Below, in pieces: positions 1 to 7,730 of a stretch of 64,000 nucleotides of DNA (the stretch's first letter is position 1; the number at the start of each line of letters is the position of its first letter). Below the pieces are notes generated by a model that was not told the origin of the DNA, did no database searches, and saw only the letters and a program-made list of their open reading frames with translations. The position numbers and the translations under genes are program-made. Source of the DNA: F23-B02 sp963625685 (GTDB lineage Bacteria > Bacillota > Clostridia > Oscillospirales > Oscillospiraceae); the NCBI GenBank assembly GCA_963625685.1, contig CAVFTR010000003.1, positions 102,983 to 166,982 on the forward strand. Direction: 5' to 3'.

Positions 1-1143
1 GGAGTAGTCCTCGTAGGACTGGAAGCTGAAGCCGTCGGAGGTGATGAACTGGCTGAAGTCTATGCTGTCGTAAAGCTTGGTGTACTTTATCGTCGCGCTG
101 CTCGCCCAGTCGGCGATGTCGGCGTCAAACTCGACGGGAGCGGCGAGATATGTCAGAGGAACGACCGACTGCTGATAGCCGTTGGAGTAGGAGACAAGGT
201 CGGTGCCCTTTGTCGGCAGACGCATGATGACGTGGTAGCCGAACTCGGACTCGACGACGTCGGATACCTGATACTCCTCGAGCGCGCGGCTCGCGTCGTC
301 ATACTCGGTCACCATGCTGCCGGTCGTGAAGCAGTAGCCCTCGGGGAACTGCTCAAGGCCGGGGTCCTCGCTGTACTCGTTCATGAGCTCCTTGAAGCGC
401 GCCCAGCGCTCGCTGTCGTCGGTGATGGCCTTGAGCTCTGCGCACAGCTCCTCGGCCTTGGCCTTTTTCTCGGCCTTCTGCTCGTCTGAGAGCTCCTTGG
501 AGCTCGTCGTGCCGTCCTCGGCGGTAACGGTCTCCGTCGTCAGGAACAGAATGTGCGCGGAGGTTATATAGTCGTTTTCCTCGGCGTAGGCCTGGACCTT
601 CTCGTCGCTGAGCTTGCTGCCCTGCTCGCCGTAGAGCTCGGTGAAGAGGTCGGTGTACAGATAATTGAGCCGGCAGCGCTCCTTATAGCTGTCCTCTGTG
701 TAGCCGTAGGTTGCAAAGAAGGCCTTGAGCTGGCTGTCGGAGTCGTCGTCGGAGGTGACGTACTGCTCCTTGATGCTCTCAAGCTGCTCGTCGATTGCAG
801 ACTGCTGGTCCTCGGTGAGCGCAAGGCCGAGCTCGTCCGCCTTGGCCTCGATAACGCGGTATCTTGCGGCCTGCTGGCCTGCGCGCTTGAGGCACCATTC
901 AAGGTTCGTTATCGAGTCGTCGAACATGAACTTGCCGTCCCAGTCAACGCTTGTTCCGGAATAGCTCTGATACAGGTCCTCAAGCTCGCTGACGGCCTGG
1001 TACAGCCCCGCCATGTACTCGTCAAAGCCGACTGCCGTACCGTTTACGGTCATCACGGTGTCCTCTTTGCTGCCGCTCGAGCAGCCCGCCGCGCAGCAGC
1101 AGAGCATCACAAGAGCAAGCGCCAGTGCGATAAATTTTTTCAT
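1..1143 (-). CDS. PrsA/SurA-like peptidyl-prolyl isomerase lipoprotein, C-terminus beyond window
   Basis: Reading the minus strand from the ATG at 1143 gives 381 open codons running off the left edge. The N-terminus is a lipoprotein signal with the lipobox AAGC (Cys21), so the mature protein should be anchored outside the membrane. An alpha-helical chaperone-like segment follows, then a parvulin-type rotamase domain from about residue 195 (AHILFLTTE) to 305 (FGYHVIMRLP). This architecture is that of PrsA foldases, which assist folding of exported proteins. A strong ribosome binding site (taggag) precedes the start. The family is secure; the exact orthology to prsA is inferred. The stop codon is not in the window. 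Confidence 0.85.
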   Translation of the reverse strand, partial: MKKFIALALALVMLCCCAAGCSSGSKEDTVMTVNGTAVGFDEYMAGLYQAVSELEDLYQSYSGTSVDWDGKFMFDDSITNLEWCLKRAGQQAARYRVIEAKADELGLALTEDQQSAIDEQLESIKEQYVTSDDDSDSQLKAFFATYGYTEDSYKERCRLNYLYTDLFTELYGEQGSKLSDEKVQAYAEENDYITSAHILFLTTETVTAEDGTTSSKELSDEQKAEKKAKAEELCAELKAITDDSERWARFKELMNEYSEDPGLEQFPEGYCFTTGSMVTEYDDASRALEEYQVSDVVESEFGYHVIMRLPTKGTDLVSYSNGYQQSVVPLTYLAAPVEFDADIADWASSATIKYTKLYDSIDFSQFITSDGFSFQSYEDYS

Positions 1144-1218
1144 AGCTGATCTCCTAATGTTAAAATACCAGCCTATTATAATCTAAAGCCGATAAATAAT
1201 CTACGCTTTTTTTGTAAA

Positions 1219-1695
1219 CTAAATTATATCGCATATCTCGCATTTTATCCCGCCCTCGGGAGATATCTCGAGCTTCGCCCAGGTTTTTGACGGCGCCTTG
1301 CCGGCCGTGCCGGGATTTAAAACGAAAATGCCGCCCAGCTGCTCGAACAGCGGCCTGTGCGTGTGCCCGAACATGGCTATCTGCGCGCCGCAGCATTCGG
1401 CGGCGTACAGCAGCACGTCGAGCTTCCCGCCGCGCACGGCGTAGCGGTGGCCGTGGGTGAGAAAGGCCCTGTACGGTCCGAGGTCGATGAGCTTATAGGC
1501 CTCCTCGCCGTCGTAATACCCGTCGCAGTTGCCGGGAACGCAGCACACGGGTATCTGCGGAAATTTTTTGCCGAGCGCCTGCGCGTCGCGCATACCGTCG
1601 CCGAGGTGGATTATCTGCTCGGGCATGTATTCCGCAACGGCGTTTTCCATGCCGCGGGGAGAACCGTGGCTGTCTGAAAATACGGCTATCTTCAT
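1219..1695 (-). CDS. YfcE/MJ0936-family metallophosphodiesterase
   Basis: A 158-residue calcineurin-like phosphoesterase. All metal-binding motifs are visible in order: FSDSHG near the start, HLGDG, GNCD, THGH and GHTH. These bind a dinuclear metal centre that hydrolyses phosphodiesters; the physiological substrate in this family is usually unknown. I chose the start at 1695 because it follows a clear aaggaggc ribosome binding site and begins with MKIAVFSDSHG, although the frame stays open further upstream. It is transcribed with or just upstream of the PrsA-like gene on the same strand, 75 bp apart. Confidence 0.88.
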   Translation of the reverse strand: MKIAVFSDSHGSPRGMENAVAEYMPEQIIHLGDGMRDAQALGKKFPQIPVCCVPGNCDGYYDGEEAYKLIDLGPYRAFLTHGHRYAVRGGKLDVLLYAAECCGAQIAMFGHTHRPLFEQLGGIFVLNPGTAGKAPSKTWAKLEISPEGGIKCEICDII

Positions 1696-1768
1696 GATCT
1701 GCCTCCTTTTAAAATAAAATTGTAAAGCCTGAGCGGCCGCATGAATATAATGTGAGCGGGTGATAGTG

Positions 1769-2005
1769 ATGAAGGATATCGAAAAGCTCGGCTCGGAGCT
1801 CAAGAAAAGCGGCAGGAGCGAGGCTCTCATGAAGCTGGCCGAGTCGCCCGACGGCAAGGCGGTCAGCCGCCTTGTCGATGCCGGGAGCCTGAGCCGCGCC
1901 GCCAAAAGCGGAGATACTGCGGCTCTTAAGGAGATACTGCGCGGCGTGCTCTCCACCGACGAGGGCCGGCGCCTTGCCGAGGAACTCCGCAAAGCCATGA
2001 ATTGA
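1769..2005 (+). CDS. Small hypothetical protein, first of three clustered genes
   Basis: A 78-residue, charged, probably helical protein (MKDIEKLGSELKKSGRSEAL). I do not recognise a domain. The ATG at 1769 is preferred over the upstream GTG at 1760 because GGGTGA sits five bases before it. The next gene starts 9 bp after its stop and the third overlaps the second, so these three small genes look like one operon. They sit divergent from the phosphodiesterase. No function can be assigned. Confidence 0.7.
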   Translation: MKDIEKLGSELKKSGRSEALMKLAESPDGKAVSRLVDAGSLSRAAKSGDTAALKEILRGVLSTDEGRRLAEELRKAMN

Positions 2006-2014
2006 GGTGAGCCG

Positions 2015-2338
2015 ATGAGCGATTTTGAGGATAAGCTGAATAAGCTGCTCAACGACCCGAAGGAGATGGAGCGCTTTGCGGGCTTTGCAAGATCGCTCAT
2101 GTCCGGACAGGAGCCGGAGCCCGCGCCGCAGGAGGACGGCTCCGTGCTCAAAGGCCTGCGCGGCATGCTGTCGGCCGACAAGCGCGGCGGGCGCGACGCG
2201 AAGCTCCTGGAGGCGATGCGCCCGTATCTGTCCGAAAAGCGGCGCGGAAAAATGGACAGAGCCATGAAAATAGCGCGTCTTGCCGGTATGGCGGAGCTCG
2301 CCGCCGCGCTCGGAGATAACGACGATGGCGGCGTATAA
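2015..2338 (+). CDS. Small hypothetical protein, second of three clustered genes
   Basis: A 107-residue protein (MSDFEDKLNKLLNDPKEMER) rich in charged residues, with a basic middle (KRGGRDAKLLEAMRPYLSEK) and an alanine-rich C-terminal helix. It is preceded by gaggtgagcc, a good ribosome binding site. The start resembles its upstream neighbour in style, and both may form helical assemblies, but that is only an impression. It overlaps the next gene by 14 bp, which suggests translational coupling. The function is unknown. Confidence 0.72.
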   Translation: MSDFEDKLNKLLNDPKEMERFAGFARSLMSGQEPEPAPQEDGSVLKGLRGMLSADKRGGRDAKLLEAMRPYLSEKRRGKMDRAMKIARLAGMAELAAALGDNDDGGV

Positions 2339-2591
2339 TCTCTACCGCGGCAACGGCAGCCGCGCCGAGCGCGTTGACGATCGCCGCCGCACGGAGCAGC
2401 CGCTCCAGCCTGAACCGTGCAGAAAGCCCGCGCCGCCTCCCGCCGGACTGCCCATTCTGGGCGACCTGCCGAAAAAGCTCGGCGAGCTCGAGACCGAGGA
2501 CCTGCTGCTTATCCTGATACTCTACCTGATGTACCGCGAAAGCGGCGACAGGGAGCTGCTGATAATAATGGGCGCGATGTATCTGCTCTGA
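2325..2591 (+). CDS. Small hypothetical protein with hydrophobic C-terminus, third of three
   Basis: An 88-residue protein starting MAAYNLYRGNGSRAE at the ATG at 2325, inside the end of the previous gene and behind a GGAG site. The first half is proline- and arginine-rich. The second half (LETEDLLLILILYLMYRE and the ending LLIIMGAMYLL) is strongly hydrophobic and could associate with the membrane. A hairpin follows at 2600-2628. I know of no function; the coupling with the two upstream genes is the main clue. Confidence 0.7.
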   Translation: MAAYNLYRGNGSRAERVDDRRRTEQPLQPEPCRKPAPPPAGLPILGDLPKKLGELETEDLLLILILYLMYRESGDRELLIIMGAMYLL

Positions 2592-2599
2592 TCAAAACG

Positions 2600-2628
2600 A
2601 AACCGCCGACCCAAAGGCCGGCGGTTTC
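2600..2628. terminator. Hairpin between convergent genes
   Basis: The arms aaccgccg (2601-2608) and cggcggtt (2619-2626) pair perfectly. On the minus strand the stem is followed by cgtttt, so it most likely terminates abrB; it may also serve the plus-strand operon. Confidence 0.65.
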
Positions 2629-2643
2629 AGTCAAGCTTGCTGA

Positions 2644-2889
2644 TCAAAGCTTTTCCTTGAGCTTTTTGATGCAGTCAGGGCAGACATTCTTGCCCTTGTA
2701 GCTGATGATGTTCTTGGTGTTCTCGCAGAAAACGCAGGAAGGATGATACTTGTGGAGAATGATGTTGTCACCCTCGACGAATATCTCAAGTGCGTCCTTC
2801 TCGGCGATATCCAAAGTGCGGCGCAGCTCTATGGGAAGAACTATACGGCCGAGCTCGTCTACTTTTCTTACTATACCGGTTGATTTCAT
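2644..2889 (-). CDS. abrB: AbrB-family transition-state regulator
   Basis: An 81-residue protein. The N-terminal 50 residues (MKSTGIVRKVDELGRIVLPI) are the swapped-hairpin AbrB DNA-binding domain and are nearly identical to Bacillus AbrB. The C-terminal part differs: it has CVFC and CPDC pairs about 24 residues apart, a probable small zinc knuckle seen in clostridial members, in place of the Bacillus multimerisation domain. AbrB proteins repress post-exponential genes and are usually under Spo0A control. A strong promoter lies at 2943-2970. Confidence 0.92.
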   Translation of the reverse strand: MKSTGIVRKVDELGRIVLPIELRRTLDIAEKDALEIFVEGDNIILHKYHPSCVFCENTKNIISYKGKNVCPDCIKKLKEKL

Positions 2890-2942
2890 ACTGGTCCCTC
2901 CGTTCGGAAATTAAATACTATATCCCACAAAATACACCAACA

Positions 2943-2970
2943 ATTATACCAAAAAACAGTAAGCTGTCAA
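2943..2970 (-). promoter_or_regulatory. Sigma-A promoter for abrB
   Basis: On the minus strand, TTGACA (2970-2965) and TATAAT (2948-2943) are separated by 16 bp. Both hexamers are perfect consensus. The 5' leader would be about 45 nt. Confidence 0.8.
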
Positions 2971-3096
2971 TATAAATTTTTTGATATTTACAAAAAAATA
3001 AACAATTTTTAAATATCGTATGCTGCAGGAAGCATATCTTTGCATTTGCCCAAGTACAATCTAACAACAAGTGTTCAGAAATGTGAGGAAATTAAC

Positions 3097-3672
3097 ATGC
3101 TGATGGGATTCATATGGACGGGGATGATCGCGGCGGCAGTTTTATACGGCTGCCTGAACGGAACGGCTCAGCAGGTGCAGCAGGCGGCGCTGGACGGAGC
3201 GGCGGCTGCGTTTGAGCTCTGCCTCGGCATCGGCGGCGCCGTATGCCTGTGGTGCGCCGTTATGGAGCTCATGCGCACCTCCGGTCTTGCCGAGGCGCTG
3301 TCGCGCGCGCTCCGGCCGCTGCTCGGCAGGCTTTTTCCCGAGAGCGCAGGGCACGAGAGCGTCATGCAGCCGCTGTCGGCAAACGTGAGCGCGAACCTTC
3401 TCGGGCTCGGCAACGCGGCGACGCCCATGGGCATAAGCGCGGCGCGCGCAATGGCGCGGCTCGGCCCTCCGGGCGAGGCGTCAGACGAGCTGTGCAGGCT
3501 CGTCGTGCTGAACACGGCGTCTATCCAGCTCCTGCCGGCGACCACGGCCGCGATACGCGCCGCCTGCGGCGCGGAGGCTCCGTTTGATATACTCCCCGCC
3601 GTGTGGATAAGCTCGGCTGCGTCCGTCGCGGCGGGACTTCTGGCGGCAAAGGCAATGGAGCGCCTTAGGTGA
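3097..3672 (+). CDS. spmA: Spore maturation protein A
   Basis: A 191-residue integral membrane protein with hydrophobic segments near residues 1-20, 35-55 and 165-185, and the nucleoside-recognition (Gate) type sequence ANLLGLGNAATPMG that marks the SpmA family. SpmA acts with SpmB during spore core dehydration. The ATG at 3097 follows gtgaggaa; an upstream ATG in frame at 3040 lacks a ribosome binding site. The stop overlaps the spmB start by 4 bp, so the two are translationally coupled. Confidence 0.93.
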   Translation: MLMGFIWTGMIAAAVLYGCLNGTAQQVQQAALDGAAAAFELCLGIGGAVCLWCAVMELMRTSGLAEALSRALRPLLGRLFPESAGHESVMQPLSANVSANLLGLGNAATPMGISAARAMARLGPPGEASDELCRLVVLNTASIQLLPATTAAIRAACGAEAPFDILPAVWISSAASVAAGLLAAKAMERLR

Positions 3673-4190
3673 GCTCCGTCACAGAGCTTGCCGTGCCGCT
3701 CATACTCGCCGCCGCCGGCATACACGCGATAGCGTCGGGCACCGACGTCTTTCCGGCGCTCTGCCGCGGGGCGGAGCAGGGGCTCGTGACGCTCAAGGAT
3801 ATGCTGCCGGCGCTGCTCGTGCTGTTTCCCGCGGTGTACATGCTGCGCGCCTCCGGGGCCCTGGACGCGCTGTCGGAGCTGCTCGGGCCGCTCATGGAGC
3901 GCATCGGCGTTCCGGCCGAGACCGTGCCGCTGGCGCTGCTGCGGCCCATAAGCGGCGGAGCCGCGACCGCCGTGGCCGCGGATATCATAAAAAGCTCGGG
4001 CGCCGACTCCCTCGCGGGGCGCACGGCGGCCGTCATGATAGGCTCGAGCGAGACGACCTTCTACGTCATCGCGGTCTACTTCGGCGCGGCCGGGATAAAA
4101 AACACGCGCCACGCGATACCGGCGGCGCTGCTTGCCGATCTCGCGGTTTTCCTGCTCTCGGCGTGGGTCAGCCGCCTGCTCTGGGGATAA
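3669..4190 (+). CDS. spmB: Spore maturation protein B
   Basis: A 173-residue membrane protein starting at a GTG in the overlap gtga with spmA. It has several transmembrane helices and the family motifs LRPISGGAATAV and GSSETTFYV. SpmA and SpmB are needed together for full dehydration of the spore core in Bacillus. The pair is directly upstream of sigG here; all three genes point the same way and may be co-transcribed. Confidence 0.93.
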   Translation: MSSVTELAVPLILAAAGIHAIASGTDVFPALCRGAEQGLVTLKDMLPALLVLFPAVYMLRASGALDALSELLGPLMERIGVPAETVPLALLRPISGGAATAVAADIIKSSGADSLAGRTAAVMIGSSETTFYVIAVYFGAAGIKNTRHAIPAALLADLAVFLLSAWVSRLLWG

Positions 4191-4211
4191 TACGGGCAGG
4201 GGCGGGAGATA

Positions 4212-4239
4212 ATAGCATCACTTAGGAGGGTGATGCTAT
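4212..4239 (+). promoter_or_regulatory. Hairpin presenting the sigG ribosome binding site
   Basis: The arms atagcatcac (4212-4221) and gtgatgctat (4230-4239) form a perfect 10-bp stem. The 8-nt loop, ttaggagg, is the Shine-Dalgarno sequence, and the first two bases of the sigG start codon are in the 3' arm. Such a fold should slow translation initiation. Confidence 0.7.
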
Positions 4240-5014
4240 GCAGGGCAAGGTCGAGCTGTGCGGCGTGAATACCGCCAGGCTGCCGCTGCTCAAAAGCAGC
4301 GAAATGCGCGGGCTCATCGCGGCCGCGCAATCGGGCGACAATGCCGCGCGGGACAAGCTCATAAACGGCAATCTGCGCCTCGTTCTTTCGGTCATACAGA
4401 AGTTTTCCGGCCGCGGCGAGAGCATGGACGATCTGTTTCAGGTCGGCTGCATCGGACTGATAAAGGCCATAGACTGCTTTGACCTCAAGCAGAACGTCCA
4501 GTTTTCCACCTACGGCGTGCCGATGATATCCGGCGAGCTGCGGCGTTTTCTGCGCGACCACGGCGCCGTGCGGGTATCGCGCTCGCTGCGCGACACGGCG
4601 TACAGGGTGCTTCAGGCAAAGGAGCGGCTCACCGCCGAGCTCGGCCGCGAGCCGGACACCGACGCGATAGCCGCTGCGCTCGGGATAAAGCGCTCCGAGG
4701 TCGTGCTCGCTCTCGACTCGATATGCGAGCCGGTGTCCCTTTACGAGCCCGTGTACAGCGACAGCGGCGAGAGCGTCTGCGTCATGGACCAGATAGGCGA
4801 CACGAAAAACACCGACGAGCACTGGCTCGAGCAGATCGCCCTCGGCGAGGCGGTCTCGCGCCTTTCCGAGCGCGAGCGGCGCATACTTTCGCTGCGCTTT
4901 TACCTGGGCAGGACCCAGACCGAGGTCGCGCGCGAGATCGGCATCAGTCAGGCGCAGGTCTCGCGGCTGGAAAAAAACGCGATAGGGAGGATCAAAAGGG
5001 AGCTCGGCTCGTGA
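4238..5014 (+). CDS. sigG: RNA polymerase sporulation sigma factor SigG
   Basis: A 258-residue sigma-70 factor of the sporulation SigF/SigG group. The N-terminus GKVELCGVNTARLPLLK matches the SigG signature, as opposed to SigF. Region 2 (NLRLVLSVIQKF, DDLFQVGCIGLIKAI), region 3 and region 4 with the helix-turn-helix TQTEVAREIGISQAQVSRLE are all intact. SigG directs late forespore transcription after engulfment. It lies directly downstream of spmB. Its start codon lies at the foot of a hairpin with the ribosome binding site in the loop. Confidence 0.95.
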   Translation: MQGKVELCGVNTARLPLLKSSEMRGLIAAAQSGDNAARDKLINGNLRLVLSVIQKFSGRGESMDDLFQVGCIGLIKAIDCFDLKQNVQFSTYGVPMISGELRRFLRDHGAVRVSRSLRDTAYRVLQAKERLTAELGREPDTDAIAAALGIKRSEVVLALDSICEPVSLYEPVYSDSGESVCVMDQIGDTKNTDEHWLEQIALGEAVSRLSERERRILSLRFYLGRTQTEVAREIGISQAQVSRLEKNAIGRIKRELGS

Positions 5015-5062
5015 ATTAATAAAAATTTCAAAATTATTTGACAAAAAATTCGCAATTACCTC

Positions 5063-5091
5063 TTTACAAATACAGAGAGATGTGCTACTAT
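5063..5091 (+). promoter_or_regulatory. Sigma-A promoter without a downstream ORF
   Basis: TTTACA (5063-5068) and TACTAT (5086-5091) are separated by exactly 17 bp. Transcription would start near 5098 and run into the terminator at 5212-5265, with no convincing reading frame between. Confidence 0.65.
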
Positions 5092-5097
5092 AACATC

Positions 5098-5265
5098 GTC
5101 AGATAAATAACAAGACATTATTCGTTTGATTCTTCTTTCCATCTCTCTTTTCTTTGCTTGTTACCGGCTTTGCGGAGCTCCTCAATCCGCAGAGCACAGC
5201 AACAAAACCACAAAAACCGCTGCCCTTCTCCTGTTGGGCAGCGGTTTTCTGTTTTTTTATTTTTT
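5098..5265 (+). ncRNA. Candidate small RNA of about 165 nt
   Basis: A good promoter and a strong terminator bracket a stretch with no credible gene. The predicted transcript has a pyrimidine-rich part (ttcttctttccatctctctt), a local hairpin (tttgcgga paired with tccgcaga, about 5170-5193) and the terminal stem. It lies between sigG and the convergent GntR gene. I cannot match it to a known RNA family; its ends do not pair in the way expected for 6S RNA. It may alternatively be only an orphan promoter. Confidence 0.45.
5212..5265. terminator. Strong bidirectional terminator
   Basis: The arms aaaaccgctgccc and gggcagcggtttt (ending at 5248) form a 13-bp stem. A T-rich run follows on the plus strand, and a T-rich stretch also follows on the minus strand, where it would terminate the GntR gene. 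Confidence 0.85.
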
Positions 5266-5976
5266 GCCCGTCAGATCGAGCAGATTATACCTCTCGATGC
5301 CGGAGCGGGAGACGCCAAGGTGGCGGCGTATCGCCGCGGCGGCCATATCGCGGTCGCCGAACTTGAGGATATCGCAGATGAACACATGATCTGTGTCGAT
5401 AGTGTCGTAAAAGCCCTCCGGGCGCGAGAACAGCAGGTAGCTGCGGCAGCGGAACAGGCGGTACTTCATCTGATCGTAGATATCGGTTATCAGGCTGTTT
5501 CCGGAGGCCTTGACAACGGAGAAGTGGAAGGCTATCTCCTGCTCGAGCAGCTTTGCAAAAACAAAGTCCTTGCCCTTGTGGAAGGCCTCGTCATAGGTGT
5601 CCTGAAGCCTGTGCGCCATGTCGTAGAGCTCGTCGAGCTGCTCCGGCGATATGTTTATCGCGGCTTCTCCGGCGGCGTAGGTCTCGATCATCTCGGTGAA
5701 ATCGCAGATCTCGTCATAGGCCTTCTTGTCAAACTCCGCGACGTAATAGCGGCTGTTCTGTATCTTTATATAGTTATTCGCCGCGAGCTTTTCCAGCGCG
5801 GCCTTTACGGGCGAGCGGCTTATGCCGAGCTCCTGCGCGATGCTGCTTTCGCTGATGCGGCTTCCGGGCATCACAGCGAAGCTGATTATATCCTGCAAAA
5901 CGAGCTCGTGCACGATATCGTTGAGCGGCATGAACGGATTTTCGCTGCGGATCTTCTCAAACTGCCTGTAATCCAT
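5257..5976 (-). CDS. GntR-family regulator with FCD ligand domain
   Basis: A 239-residue regulator. Residues about 18-80 form a winged helix (ISESSIAQELGISRSPVKAAL is the helix-turn-helix), and residues about 88-225 form an all-helical FCD domain, which in the FadR subgroup binds small organic acids, often with a metal ion. No adjacent operon on the same strand reveals its target: the neighbouring aspartate kinase is separated by about 175 bp and reads toward it. The effector and regulon are unknown. Confidence 0.88.
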   Translation of the reverse strand: MDYRQFEKIRSENPFMPLNDIVHELVLQDIISFAVMPGSRISESSIAQELGISRSPVKAALEKLAANNYIKIQNSRYYVAEFDKKAYDEICDFTEMIETYAAGEAAINISPEQLDELYDMAHRLQDTYDEAFHKGKDFVFAKLLEQEIAFHFSVVKASGNSLITDIYDQMKYRLFRCRSYLLFSRPEGFYDTIDTDHVFICDILKFGDRDMAAAAIRRHLGVSRSGIERYNLLDLTGKK

Positions 5977-6150
5977 TATACAGACTCCCCTTCACACTTT
6001 AAGATAGTATACACAATAGCACAAACGCGGCGCGGATGCAATTGAAATTATATAAATTTTTCAAGTTTTTGCGCATGAAAAGCGCCTGAACTGAGCTGCG
6101 ACTGCCCGAAATGGGCTCAAACCGGCGGTAAAAGCAAGCGGAAGTCCAAA

Positions 6151-7107
6151 TCAGCCGAAAAAGCGCCGGTGCGTGAGCTCGAGCGCGGGCAGCAGCCTGT
6201 CGGGCGAAACATAAAGCGAGCAGCCGCCATCGAAAAGCTCCGTGCCGCCGACGATGAGCCCGCTGTGCGCAAGCAGGGCGACCGCCTCGGCAAGCACCTG
6301 CGCGTCTGCGCCGGCACCGATTATGCTGACGGCAGACCTCTCGGCGTCACGGGTAACGCCGCACAGCGCGGGGCGCTCCGGGAGCGCGCACATGACAGTG
6401 CCCCCGCGCCGGGTGAAGCTGGATAAGAGCTGCACCCTCACGCCCTCGCGCATCGCCGCCTCGACGCTGCGCGAATGCAGCACCTGCGAGCCGTGCAGCG
6501 CAAGCAGCAGCATATCCGCATAGTCTATGCTCTCAAGGCGCACAGCGCCCGTGACGAGCCGAGGGTCGGCCGTATATATGCCGTCCACGTCTGAATATAT
6601 CTCGCAGCGGGCTGCCCCGAGAGCGGCGGCAAGCTCCACCGCCGTAGTGTCCGAGCCGCCGCGGCCGAGCGTTGTCGTGTCGCCGGTATCGTCGACGCCC
6701 TGAAAGCCCGCGACGACTGCTATGCGGCCGGCATCGAGCTCGCGCAGTATGCGCTCTGCGTCTATATCCAGTATCCGCGCCCTGCCGTGGATGCCGTCCG
6801 TGCGTATTCCGGCCTGGCCGCCGCCGAGCGACACGCTGCCGAGCCCCATTGCGCCCAGCTGCATCGCCATCAGCGCCGCCGAGCAGGTCTCGCCGGTCGA
6901 TAAAAGCGCGTCGAGCTCCCGCGCTCCGGGAGCGGCGCTTATGCGTCCCGCGTCGGCCAGAAGCTCGTCGGTCGTATCTCCGCGTGCGGAAACGACGGCT
7001 ACGACCTCGTTTCCCTCCGACACGCAGTCGGCTATTATGGCGGCGGCGCGCCTGAGCCTTTCGGCTCCGGCAAGCGAGCTGCCGCCGAATTTTTGAACAA
7101 TAAGCAT
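6151..7107 (-). CDS. Short aspartate kinase
   Basis: A 318-residue aspartokinase that would phosphorylate aspartate at the start of the lysine/threonine/methionine pathway. The kinase signatures KFGGSSL (residues 6-12), FQGVDDTGDTTTLGRGGSDT and SDVDGIYTADPR are intact. Monofunctional enzymes usually have about 400 residues with two C-terminal ACT domains. Here only about 75 residues follow the kinase core (SAVSIIGAG to the end), enough for roughly one ACT-like unit. Feedback control may therefore be altered or absent. The gene lies downstream of pheB but behind a terminator. Confidence 0.88.
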   Translation of the reverse strand: MLIVQKFGGSSLAGAERLRRAAAIIADCVSEGNEVVAVVSARGDTTDELLADAGRISAAPGARELDALLSTGETCSAALMAMQLGAMGLGSVSLGGGQAGIRTDGIHGRARILDIDAERILRELDAGRIAVVAGFQGVDDTGDTTTLGRGGSDTTAVELAAALGAARCEIYSDVDGIYTADPRLVTGAVRLESIDYADMLLLALHGSQVLHSRSVEAAMREGVRVQLLSSFTRRGGTVMCALPERPALCGVTRDAERSAVSIIGAGADAQVLAEAVALLAHSGLIVGGTELFDGGCSLYVSPDRLLPALELTHRRFFG

Positions 7108-7127
7108 AAAGACCCTCTCAATATCAT

Positions 7128-7160
7128 AAATAAAAAGGAAGCAGGGGATACCCCTGCTTC
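7128..7160 (-). terminator. Terminator of pheB
   Basis: On the minus strand gaagcagggg, a 3-nt loop and cccctgcttc form a 10-bp stem followed by ctttttattta. It separates pheB from the aspartate kinase gene. Confidence 0.85.
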
Positions 7161-7178
7161 ATATTATTCACCCGGGCC

Positions 7179-7622
7179 TCAGCCTGCCATAAGCTCGATG
7201 CTGACGACACCCGGAACGGTGCTCAGCCGCGCCATGAGCTCGTCGCTGCTGATAACGAGGTTCTCCGGCGCTATGGATATGGTCACGAGCGCCACGCCGT
7301 TTGCCGGTATCGACTGGTTTATCGTGAGTATATTCGCGCCCGATTCGGTAAAGATAGACAGTACCGAGGCAAGCTTGCCGGGCTTGTCGTGCAGCTTTAT
7401 GTGGAAGGTCATGATGGCGTCGCGCTTCATATCGCGGAAGGGCGCGATACAGTCCTTGTATTTATAAAACGCGCTCCGGCTGAGGTCGACGCGCTCGACG
7501 GCCTCGGCGACCGTCCGCGCCTCGCCTGTCTCAAGAAGCGATTTCGCCTCCGTGACCTTGACGAACACCTCCGGCAGAGCCGTCGCCTCGACGAGATAAT
7601 ATTTGGGTTTTGCGTTTGCCAT
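7179..7622 (-). CDS. pheB: ACT domain protein, PheB-like (UPF0735)
   Basis: A 147-residue protein. The N-terminal 65 residues resemble a helix-turn-helix (VAEAVERVDLSRSAFYKYKD), and residues about 70-145 are an ACT domain (ITFHIKLHDKPGKLASVL in type). The family is linked to amino acid, mostly aromatic or threonine-related, regulation; the ACT domain probably binds an amino acid. In this window it is followed by an aspartate kinase that is short of ACT domains. The enzymatic or regulatory role has not been settled in the family. Confidence 0.85.
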   Translation of the reverse strand: MANAKPKYYLVEATALPEVFVKVTEAKSLLETGEARTVAEAVERVDLSRSAFYKYKDCIAPFRDMKRDAIMTFHIKLHDKPGKLASVLSIFTESGANILTINQSIPANGVALVTISIAPENLVISSDELMARLSTVPGVVSIELMAG

Positions 7623-7730
7623 TCTGAGCCTCCTGTCTTCAACACGGTGACATTTGTTCGCGTATTACGGATTTTATCACATCACGGCGGGGATATCAAT
7701 AGGCAGCGCAGAAAAAACGGAGGAGATAAA

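Noticed and set aside
5098..5265. 6S RNA identity of the candidate small RNA
   Set aside because: The 5' and 3' ends do not pair into the long interrupted hairpin typical of 6S RNA.
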